From Thermomicrobiaceae bacterium (GTDB lineage: Bacteria; Chloroflexota; Chloroflexia; Thermomicrobiales; Thermomicrobiaceae): a stretch of DNA of 5,107 bases. The stretch spans positions 1 through 5,107 of the forward strand of contig SKTL01000019.1 in the NCBI GenBank assembly GCA_007122555.1, written 5' to 3'. How positions within the stretch are numbered: the first letter of the stretch is position 1; each line of letters starts with the position of its first letter. Below the pieces are notes generated by a model that searched no databases, was not told the DNA's origin, and saw nothing but the letters and a program-made list of their open reading frames with translations. The position numbers and the translations under genes were made by a program. Shown piece after piece: positions 1 to 5,107 of this stretch.

Positions 1-149
1 GCGTTCGTGGTCTTCCAGACACCTCCGGCGCAAGCGCCAAAGTAGAATGTCCCGTATTCAGTCGGGTGTCCAGCGACGGCGACCACACGGCCTGCGCGGT
101 GAGGACCCACCTGCCGCCACTCGAGTGATTGAAACGCTTTGCTGTCCAA
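1..149 (-). CDS. BNR/sortilin (VPS10)-like beta-propeller protein, N-terminal fragment (3' part beyond window)
   Basis: The minus strand is open to the left edge, so only the N-terminus is present (49 complete codons from the chosen start). Visible motifs are LEWRQVGPHRAG, then GRVVAVAGHP (about residues 20-29), then FYFGACAGGVWKTTN (about 35-49). This is the typical first blade of the WD40/YVTN/BNR-like family, often named 'glycosyl hydrolase' or 'exo-sialidase' without proof. The fold is a multi-bladed beta-propeller; the substrate is unknown. I chose the TTG at 149-147 because a strong Shine-Dalgarno sequence precedes it, family members usually begin shortly before the xxWRxxGP motif, and the best promoter would start transcription inside the longer version. 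The alternative is an ATG at 233-231, which adds 28 charged, unremarkable residues. No signal peptide is seen with either start. The gene is divergent from the LuxR-type regulator. The family call is firm, the start moderate, the function unknown. Confidence 0.82.
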   Translation of the reverse strand, partial: MDSKAFQSLEWRQVGPHRAGRVVAVAGHPTEYGTFYFGACAGGVWKTTN

Positions 150-153
150 GGAT

Positions 154-165
154 TCCTGCTCCCTT
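154..165 (-). promoter_or_regulatory. Ribosome binding site favouring the TTG start of the minus-strand propeller gene
   Basis: Read on the minus strand, the bases are AAGGGAGCAGGA. AAGGGAG ends 9 nt and AGGA ends 4 nt before the TTG at 149-147. The alternative ATG at 233-231 has only a weak GAAG-like sequence next to it. This decides the start toward TTG, though not conclusively. Confidence 0.5.
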
Positions 166-231
166 CGGGCTAGTTCCGGCTCTTCCGTACGCCGGCGCCC
201 ATTACTGAAAAGGTCGTTGCGTCCACTCGTC

Positions 232-259
232 ATTCTTCACAATGGCGCCCCGATGTCAA
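232..259 (-). promoter_or_regulatory. Candidate sigma-70-type promoter for the minus-strand propeller gene
   Basis: On the minus strand a perfect -35 box TTGACA (259-254) is followed after 16 bp by AAGAAT (237-232), which matches TATAAT at 4 of 6 positions. Transcription would start near position 225. That gives a leader of about 75 nt before the TTG start, but lies downstream of the alternative ATG at 233, so this promoter fits only the shorter protein. It also overlaps the first codons of the longest possible reading of the divergent regulator gene, which supports the later regulator start at 404. Prediction from sequence only. Confidence 0.4.
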
Positions 260-337
260 CGCCAACCAGAGCAAGATGCCGGCGATGCGCTTTCAGGGGC
301 AATGGCGCAATGTGGTAACATCTCTGACTACACAAAG

Positions 338-366
338 TTGAGCCACAACCAACATGCGCGAATTGT
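338..366 (+). promoter_or_regulatory. Weak candidate promoter for the LuxR-type regulator
   Basis: TTGAGC (338-343), a 17-bp spacer and AATTGT (361-366) match the sigma-70 boxes at 4/6 and 3/6 positions. A start near 373 would leave a leader of about 30 nt before the ATG at 404. The match is poor and is listed only because position and spacing fit; an activator-dependent or alternative-sigma promoter is equally possible. Confidence 0.15.
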
Positions 367-388
367 CTTGAGTGGACGGTTTTCTGAC

Positions 389-396
389 AGGCAGGA
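389..396 (+). promoter_or_regulatory. Ribosome binding site of the LuxR-type regulator
   Basis: AGGCAGGA lies before the ATG at 404, with AGGA ending 7 nt upstream of the start codon. The spacing is normal. Together with the position of the conserved LVGR motif it supports 404 rather than the in-frame ATGs at 242 or 302. Confidence 0.5.
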
Positions 397-403
397 CCGG
401 CCG

Positions 404-3400
404 ATGAATCGTAGCCAGAAAGCCAGTAACCATCCGGCCCTGGTGGGGCGGCAGCCGGAGCTTCTGCGTCTGGGTGAACTCCTGGCCGAGTCGGAATCGG
501 GGCATGGTCGCCTTGTATTGCTCTCCGGACAGGCTGGGATCGGTAAATCAGCGCTACTCTCGACGTTTGTCTCACAACTCGATCCATCCCGCGCGACTGT
601 ACTTCTCGGACACTGCTATGACCTCAGCGCGACACCGCCGTTCGGTCCCTGGCGTGAACTATCGGAAGGTCTGGATGCGCCGGCTCAGATTTCGGACTCT
701 TTCCCCGGTAAGGAAAGCGGGCAGGAAGCGCTTCAACGCACCGGCACGTTCGTCGAAATCCTGCAGAGGCTCTCCACGATTGCGGATTCGACTCCGCTTG
801 TCGTCATTCTGGAGGACATGCACTGGGCTGATCCGGCCAGTTTCGACCTCCTGCGATATATCGCCCGACGGCTTGCGGACCAGCGCATTCTACTCATCGT
901 CAGCTATCGTGATGACGAGATCTCGAGCGAGCATCCTCTCTTCAACCTGCTGCCGGTTCTCGTTCGAGAATCCGCACCCGAGCGGATCGACCTGAAAGCG
1001 CTCGGATTGAACGAAATCGCCACACTGATTGATGCGCGTTACATGTTAACTGACGCCGATGGTTTGCGACTCGCCAGATATCTGGATAGGCGAGCCGAAG
1101 GGAATCCACTGTTCTTGATGGAACTGCTGAGGTCTCTGGAGGCGAGCGGATTTCTGACGTCGCACGGTCTAAACAGCGATGCTCATGATCTGGACAGGTT
1201 TCCGCTGCCTCAGCTCATCCGTCAGGTAATCGAATCCAGAATCTCACGGCTGGAACCGGAAGCGGTTGAACTGCTCGAAACCGCAGCGCTCATTGGTGAG
1301 ACCGTCCCGGTGTCGCTCTGGCGCAGCGTCAGTCAGGCGGATGAACACCGGCTGAGTAATGCGGTCTTCAGAGCAATGGACGCGCACGTATTGGTCGAGG
1401 TTCCGGATTCGCCGCGTGTACGGTTCACCCACGCATTGATTCGGGAGGTACTGTACCATCGGATCCCGTTGCCGCGCCGTCTATCACTCCATCGATTGAC
1501 CGGGGAAGCGCTTTCAGAAAATAATTCAGCAGACGCCGACGCGATCGCCTATCACTTTCGTCAGGCGGAAGACCCGCGAGCCGTTGAGTGGCTCGTGCGC
1601 GCCGGGATTCGGGCTCGGAATCAGTCAGCCTGGATCACAGCCGCGGAACGATTCGAGTCTGCTATCGAGCTTCTGGGGAACGGCGATGAGTCGGTTCGCG
1701 CCCGAGGCTGGCTGCGATTCTATGCTGGTTATCTTCTTCGATTCACCACCGGAGAGACGTCAATTAAGCTCCTCGCAGAGGCGGAACAGGACGGACTGAA
1801 GGCCGGGGACGACGTACTGGCCGCGTACGCGTTGTACTGCCGCGGATCTACCCGGGGTATGCGCCCGACCCACGAAATGCGTCTCGCTCTGGCCGAACTG
1901 CGTCGGGGAGTTACGGATCTGGAGCATTTGTCCGGCGCTCATCGATGGCGTTCAACCGATGAACAGGCCGAGACCATGTTGCGGGCGCTATTCGCGCTTC
2001 CGGAGGCGGGTAACTCAGGGTCAATAGAACCCACTACCCGTGTTACAGACGCGATCCTGAGTCCTCAACGCGGAGTCCTTATCAGCCGGCTCGCCCAGGC
2101 GGGACACTTTCTGGAATCTCGGGAGTTCGGGGAGGACTTCGAAGCACAGACCGAACAGGAATTCGGCGAAGAGGCGCGATTGAATCGCCAGTGTCTTGAT
2201 GCCTTCTCGGGCCTTGCCCATGATTACGCGGCGCTTGGCGCCCCGGTTGCAGCCAGACGAGCGCTTTCCACTGCCCGGTCCGGATTCCTCGCAATAGGCG
2301 ATCACGCGATGGTCGAGTTCATGACGTGGATCGAGCTCAACCTATTGGTGATTCCCTACTTGTCTGATCATCTCAACGAACGAGCGGATATCGCGTCGAT
2401 CGCATCGTATGAATGGTCCCTGTGTCGCGAAGTCACCGTGTCTGGAGGCAGCTCCGAGGCTCCCGCGCATCTGGTTGTCCACGAACTTGAAGGCAGCTGG
2501 GACGCAGCGTGGCGGATTGCTGACGAAAACCACCGCTCTCATCCCTGGATCGCCTACGTTTTCCAGGGAATCGTGACAAAAGGTCGACTGGCGCGGCATC
2601 GAGGCAAACCGGGCGTGGCCTGGTCCGCCGTCAATGAATTGCTCCCTGATGGGAGCGCCACCGAACCCGGGTCCGGCTACTTCCCGTTCGGCATCGAGGC
2701 AATCGCGCTTGCCGTAAACCTGAGCCTGGATGATGGTGACCTGAACCGGGCGCGGTCCTGGTTGCTTACACGAGACAGGTGGCTTCACTGGAGCGGGGCG
2801 CGTCTCTGGAAGGCGGAGAATCTCCTGCTCTGGGCCGCGTACTATCGAGCGACGGGCGAGCTCGAAGAAGCTAAGGTGATAGCGGAGAGGGCATTGCGGG
2901 TCGCGAGCGAACCGAGGCAGCCGCGGGTCGAGATTGAAATCCACCGGCTTCTCGGCACATTGAACGCCGAGCTGAACAACCATGAAGCGGCGGTTCAACA
3001 CTTCGACGAATCTCTAGCGCTCGCCGCGGCCTGCGCCGCACCATACGAGCGAGCGCTAACGCTCATCGCACGTGCGGAACAGCGCGTCTACAGTGGGAGT
3101 ATCGACGAGATTGGCGCGCTGATTGAAGAGGTGCGGTCTATCTGTGAACCGCTCGGGGCGCAACTAACGCTAAACCGAGTGAGCAGGATTGCGTTGGCGC
3201 CCCGGGAGCAACAAACCGTTCGCCCCACCGCCGCGTCGCTCACCCCACGGGAACTGGATGTACTCCGTCTCATCGCGCAGGGCCGCAGCAATCGTGAAAT
3301 AGGCGAGGAACTCTTCGTCAGCAGTCGCACGGTAGAGCGGCACGTTGCGAACATCTACACCAAGATCCGAGTCCACAATCGGGCGGAAGCGACCGCCTAC

Positions 3401-3424
3401 GCGCTAAACAGTCACCTGGTCTGA
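404..3424 (+). CDS. Large ATP-binding LuxR-family transcriptional regulator (LAL/MalT-like)
   Basis: A cytoplasmic signal-dependent transcription factor of about 1006 residues, the normal size for LAL regulators. The order is: the AAA_16-type start PALVGRQPEL (11-20); Walker A GQAGIGKS (42-49); Walker B LVVILEDMHWAD (132-143, acidic E137/D138); a sensor-like strand LLIVSYRDDE (163-172); a winged-helix-like region ending near 370; a long alpha-helical TPR-like part (about 395-900, with good repeats near 811-876); and a C-terminal GerE/LuxR helix-turn-helix (about 944-1006) with SLTPRELDVLRLIAQG and recognition helix SSRTVERHVANIYTKI (973-988). In this family ATP and inducer binding to the NTPase/TPR part is thought to control oligomerisation and DNA binding; the inducer here is unknown. 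The frame stays open up to an ATG at 242, but residues added from there have no conserved features and overlap the divergent promoter, so I start at 404. All key ATPase and HTH motifs are intact. Targets are not shown; the flanking propeller genes are candidates. Confidence 0.93.
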   Translation: MNRSQKASNHPALVGRQPELLRLGELLAESESGHGRLVLLSGQAGIGKSALLSTFVSQLDPSRATVLLGHCYDLSATPPFGPWRELSEGLDAPAQISDSFPGKESGQEALQRTGTFVEILQRLSTIADSTPLVVILEDMHWADPASFDLLRYIARRLADQRILLIVSYRDDEISSEHPLFNLLPVLVRESAPERIDLKALGLNEIATLIDARYMLTDADGLRLARYLDRRAEGNPLFLMELLRSLEASGFLTSHGLNSDAHDLDRFPLPQLIRQVIESRISRLEPEAVELLETAALIGETVPVSLWRSVSQADEHRLSNAVFRAMDAHVLVEVPDSPRVRFTHALIREVLYHRIPLPRRLSLHRLTGEALSENNSADADAIAYHFRQAEDPRAVEWLVRAGIRARNQSAWITAAERFESAIELLGNGDESVRARGWLRFYAGYLLRFTTGETSIKLLAEAEQDGLKAGDDVLAAYALYCRGSTRGMRPTHEMRLALAELRRGVTDLEHLSGAHRWRSTDEQAETMLRALFALPEAGNSGSIEPTTRVTDAILSPQRGVLISRLAQAGHFLESREFGEDFEAQTEQEFGEEARLNRQCLDAFSGLAHDYAALGAPVAARRALSTARSGFLAIGDHAMVEFMTWIELNLLVIPYLSDHLNERADIASIASYEWSLCREVTVSGGSSEAPAHLVVHELEGSWDAAWRIADENHRSHPWIAYVFQGIVTKGRLARHRGKPGVAWSAVNELLPDGSATEPGSGYFPFGIEAIALAVNLSLDDGDLNRARSWLLTRDRWLHWSGARLWKAENLLLWAAYYRATGELEEAKVIAERALRVASEPRQPRVEIEIHRLLGTLNAELNNHEAAVQHFDESLALAAACAAPYERALTLIARAEQRVYSGSIDEIGALIEEVRSICEPLGAQLTLNRVSRIALAPREQQTVRPTAASLTPRELDVLRLIAQGRSNREIGEELFVSSRTVERHVANIYTKIRVHNRAEATAYALNSHLV

Positions 3425-3480
3425 CCCCGATACGCCAACTTCCTGAACCGCGCCCGATTTCTGCGCAGTTGCCGACATAT

Positions 3481-3510
3481 CGAGGGTTGTGCGGCGTCTG
3501 CTTACCCTCG
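3481..3510 (+). terminator. Possible hairpin after the regulator gene
   Basis: CGAGGGT (3481-3487) and ACCCTCG (3504-3510) form a perfect 7-bp stem with a 16-nt loop, 57 nt after the regulator stop codon. It is followed by CGTTTCC rather than a run of T, so it is not a classical intrinsic terminator. It could be a weak terminator, an mRNA 3'-end stabiliser or chance. Confidence 0.25.
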
Positions 3511-3557
3511 CGTTTCCACGACAATCTACATGTTTCAACGGATGTTAACTCCCTATC

Positions 3558-3567
3558 CGATCGTTAT
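3558..3567 (+). repeat. 10-bp direct repeat, copy 1 (CGATCGTTAT)
   Basis: CGATCGTTAT occurs here and, in the same orientation, at 3845-3854. Both copies are in the non-coding region before the secreted-protein gene, 287 bp apart. It might be a protein binding site, but chance is not excluded for a word this short. Confidence 0.25.
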
Positions 3568-3643
3568 CGTGGTGACTACCGGGGGTTCCGCAGGACGTCG
3601 GCGAAGTCATTCGATCGGCGCCCGGCGGTTCCCCGGCCCCGGT

Positions 3644-3651
3644 TTCCGGAA
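3644..3651. repeat. 8-bp palindrome TTCCGGAA, copy 1
   Basis: TTCCGGAA is a perfect palindrome found here and at 3818-3825. I saw no third copy in the window. Both lie between the two copies of the 10-bp repeat, giving a nested order. An operator role is speculative. Confidence 0.25.
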
Positions 3652-3817
3652 CGCTCACCCTGCGGGGACGCTGCACGCCCAGGCGGCGAATTTCGACCGC
3701 GGATTCGTCGAGACGGCGCAAGGATCGCCGACGGATTGAGGAGGAGCGGAGGATCCGATCTGTCACGAACATGTCGGGGAGCGCGAGGAGCCAGGAGCTC
3801 AATCGGGCTGCGATCTT

Positions 3818-3825
3818 TTCCGGAA
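3818..3825. repeat. 8-bp palindrome TTCCGGAA, copy 2
   Basis: Second copy of the palindrome, 174 bp from the first and about 108 bp before the ATG of the secreted-protein gene, a distance compatible with a regulatory site. The extended context (TTTTCCGGAAGG) is nearly but not fully symmetric. Confidence 0.25.
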
Positions 3826-3844
3826 GGCGTCGCGAGCAAACGCG

Positions 3845-3854
3845 CGATCGTTAT
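3845..3854 (+). repeat. 10-bp direct repeat, copy 2 (CGATCGTTAT)
   Basis: Second copy of the word at 3558-3567, about 80 bp before the ATG at 3933. Its core CGATCG is itself palindromic. Confidence 0.25.
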
Positions 3855-3920
3855 GTCGATGAAAGGACTCCTAACCTGTGGCGCAGATTAACTCGTTTGC
3901 AGGTGCGGGGTGGTGAAGTG

Positions 3921-3927
3921 AAGGGAG
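3921..3927 (+). promoter_or_regulatory. Ribosome binding site of the secreted propeller gene
   Basis: AAGGGAG ends 5 nt before the ATG at 3933. It is strong and well spaced, and it selects this ATG over the in-frame ATG at 3771, which would bury the signal peptide. Confidence 0.7.
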
Positions 3928-3932
3928 AAACC

Positions 3933-5107
3933 ATGCGTCGGACAATTCTGTTGACTCTCGCATTGTTCATTGCGTCGTTTGCGTCAGTGACCGCAAGCAC
4001 GTCTGGTGACGATTCGAGTTCTTCTAATCTGGCAAGCGATGAATGTCGTCTGTTCGAAACGACCGGCTACGAAGTGTGCGGGGACTTCTACGCTTACTGG
4101 CTGCAACATGGAGGCGTTGAAATTTTCGGATACCCGATCTCGGAATCGTTCGAAGACGACGACGGCATGACTATCCAGTACTTCGAGCGAGCTCGGTTCG
4201 AACACCAGCCCGGTGTCTGGCCGGAGCGAAACGATATCCTCCTTGGCCGGCTCGGCGCCGAGATTACCGTGGAAATGCGCGATCACGCGGCGTTTCAGCC
4301 AGTGGAAGCCGCCGATGACTGCAACTTCTATGAGGTAACCGGCCATAATATTTGCGAGCCGTTCCTGGATCGCTGGATGACATCTGGTGGGCTTGCGATT
4401 TTTGGATACCCGATCTCGGAATCGTTCGAAGACGACGACGGCATGACTGTCCAGTACTTCGAGCGAGCTCGGTTCGAACACCAACCCGGTGTCTGGCCGG
4501 AACGAAACGATGTCCTCTTCGGCCGGCTCGGAGCAGAACTGCACGCGGCCCCCGCACCTCCACCGCCGGACGATCCCGAGCCGCCCGAGGAACCGGCTGG
4601 CGACTTGCTCATCGATGGTCTTGCAGGATCCTCAGGCAGCGCCATCGGTCCAGATGACGCGCTGTACGTCACCGAAGGCGCAGCCGGTCTCGTGACTCGC
4701 GTTGACCCGGAAACTGGAGAATCCGAGACCTTCGCCAGCGGCTTGCCGCAGTTGAACCCGGATGTCGGCTTCGGCGGACCGGTCGACGTCGCCTTTATCG
4801 ACTCGACCGCCTATGTCCTGGTCACCCTCGTCGGACCGGACGTTGGCGGCGACGCAGACGACATCGTCGGCGTCTACCGGATGGACGGTCCCGACGAGTT
4901 CACCGTCATCGCCGACTTCGGCGAGTACCTCGACCCCGACACCGTCGAAGACCCGGAAACGATCATCGACGTCCCATCCGGGCTGCAGTACCAGATGATC
5001 GACTACAACGGCGACTTGCTCGTCTCCGACGGTCACTACAACCGCATCCTGCAAGTCACCCAGGACGGGGAGATCAGCGAGATGCTCCGGTTCGGCAACG
5101 ACGTTCC
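3933..5107 (+). CDS. Exported protein with two FGYP modules and a ScyD/ScyE-like beta-propeller (C-terminus beyond window)
   Basis: The frame is open from the ATG to the right edge: 391 complete codons and no stop. Residues 1-21 are a signal peptide (MRR, hydrophobic core ILLTLALFIASFA, likely cleavage after VTA), so the product should be exported. A Ser/Asp-rich spacer follows. Two modules with a 92-residue period come next: Cys38/Cys49 then IFGYPIS at 64, and Cys130/Cys141 then IFGYPIS at 156, each ending in GRLGAE. I recognise this module from secreted Chloroflexota proteins; its function is unknown. Residues 205-223 are a Pro/acidic linker. From about 224 the sequence (DGLAGSSGSAIGPDDALYVTE, GVYRMDGPDEFTVIADFG, LLVSDGHYNRILQVTQDGE) fits the ScyD/ScyE family of NHL-like propellers. 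That family is named after scytonemin-cluster proteins but widespread, so no scytonemin role is implied. The start is set by the ribosome binding site and signal peptide. Codon use changes between the modules and the propeller. Confidence 0.9.
   Translation, partial: MRRTILLTLALFIASFASVTASTSGDDSSSSNLASDECRLFETTGYEVCGDFYAYWLQHGGVEIFGYPISESFEDDDGMTIQYFERARFEHQPGVWPERNDILLGRLGAEITVEMRDHAAFQPVEAADDCNFYEVTGHNICEPFLDRWMTSGGLAIFGYPISESFEDDDGMTVQYFERARFEHQPGVWPERNDVLFGRLGAELHAAPAPPPPDDPEPPEEPAGDLLIDGLAGSSGSAIGPDDALYVTEGAAGLVTRVDPETGESETFASGLPQLNPDVGFGGPVDVAFIDSTAYVLVTLVGPDVGGDADDIVGVYRMDGPDEFTVIADFGEYLDPDTVEDPETIIDVPSGLQYQMIDYNGDLLVSDGHYNRILQVTQDGEISEMLRFGNDV
4122..4255 (+). repeat. Intragenic 134-bp direct repeat, copy 1 (FGYP module core)
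   Basis: Codons 64-108 of the secreted protein. By hand alignment it matches the copy at 4398-4531 at 127 of 134 positions (about 95%), including an unbroken 45-bp identity at 4128-4172. The encoded 45-residue cores differ at three conservative places (I81/V173, I102/V194, L104/F196). Confidence 0.92.
4398..4531 (+). repeat. Intragenic 134-bp direct repeat, copy 2 (FGYP module core)
   Basis: Codons 156-200, offset by exactly 276 bp (92 codons) from copy 1, so the reading frame is kept. Outside the core, similarity drops sharply on both sides although the paired cysteines and a few other residues remain aligned. Confidence 0.92.

Larger units (their letters stand above)
3425..3932. other. 508-bp region without a convincing gene, between the regulator and the secreted protein
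   Basis: Several frames are open here on both strands (for example plus 3469-3891 and minus 3545-3802), but their translations are arginine/proline/serine-rich with no recognisable domain or conserved motif, as expected from GC-rich non-coding DNA. The frame of the downstream gene is open back to 3576, after a TGA at 3573-3575, and has an in-frame ATG at 3771. That extension would put about 54 basic residues in front of a good signal peptide, so I treat it as untranslated. The region holds a short hairpin (3481-3510), a repeated 10-bp word, a repeated 8-bp palindrome and the downstream ribosome binding site. No clear promoter could be picked. A decayed gene cannot be excluded. Confidence 0.5.

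Noticed and set aside
474..995. 173-codon plus-strand open frame inside the regulator gene
   Set aside because: It overlaps the regulator's ATPase region, where Walker A and B motifs are intact in the other frame; its own translation has no domain pattern.
2342..3001. 219-codon minus-strand open frame
   Set aside because: Antisense shadow of the TPR-like part of the regulator; proline/arginine-rich without recognisable motifs.
3461..3469. CTGCGCAG palindrome after the regulator as a terminator stem
   Set aside because: A self-complementary 8-mer without a loop or T-run cannot form a useful hairpin.
3469..3891. 140-codon plus-strand frame between the two large plus-strand genes
   Set aside because: Arginine-rich, no domain, no clear ribosome binding site, and three other open frames overlap it; typical of GC-rich non-coding DNA.
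4122..4531. CRISPR or mobile-element interpretation of the 134-bp repeats
   Set aside because: Only two copies, long, in frame, and part of a protein module with matching cysteines; no terminal inverted repeats or transposase.
3984..4544. 186-codon minus-strand frame with an internal repeat
   Set aside because: Antisense of the FGYP modules. Its repeat is just the reverse of the duplicated core, and the sense strand has signal peptide, ribosome binding site and family match.
4632..5054. 140-codon minus-strand frame rich in Val and Asp
   Set aside because: Mirror effect of the GAC/GTC-rich sense codons of the propeller gene (GAC reads GTC on the other strand).

Overview
The window looks like a piece of a moderately GC-rich bacterial chromosome, most likely Chloroflexota (Thermomicrobia-like). 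That placement is inference. It rests on a large ATPase-LuxR (LAL-type) regulator, a BNR/sortilin-like propeller protein with the FGACAGGVWKT signature, and a secreted protein with two copies of an 'IFGYPIS...VQYFERARFE...LGRLG' module, a combination I associate with that phylum. No rRNA, tRNA, CRISPR array, transposase or phage gene was seen.

Layout, left to right. (1) Positions 1-149 (possibly to 233), minus strand: the N-terminus of a BNR/VPS10-like beta-propeller gene that runs off the left edge. (2) Positions 150-403: a divergent intergenic region with a good promoter candidate (TTGACA) for the minus-strand gene, a weak one for the plus-strand gene, and ribosome binding sites for both. 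(3) Positions 404-3424, plus strand: one intact regulator of about 1006 residues with an N-terminal AAA/NTPase domain, a helical TPR-like middle and a C-terminal LuxR/GerE DNA-binding domain. (4) Positions 3425-3932: 508 bp without a convincing gene, holding a short hairpin after the regulator, two pairs of short repeated words and the ribosome binding site of the next gene. (5) Positions 3933-5107, plus strand: the first 391 codons of an exported protein that continues past the right edge. It has a signal peptide, two tandem Cys-containing FGYP modules, a proline/acidic linker and the start of a ScyD/ScyE-type beta-propeller.

How they may work together: the regulator is divergent from one propeller gene and lies upstream of a second, secreted one. 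LAL regulators often control neighbouring genes, so it may govern either or both. The sequence does not prove this. The most distinctive point is the last gene. Its two modules are almost identical over a 134-bp core but strongly diverged just outside it, which points to recent homogenisation. Its propeller part also has different codon use from its N-terminal part, which suggests a mosaic origin.
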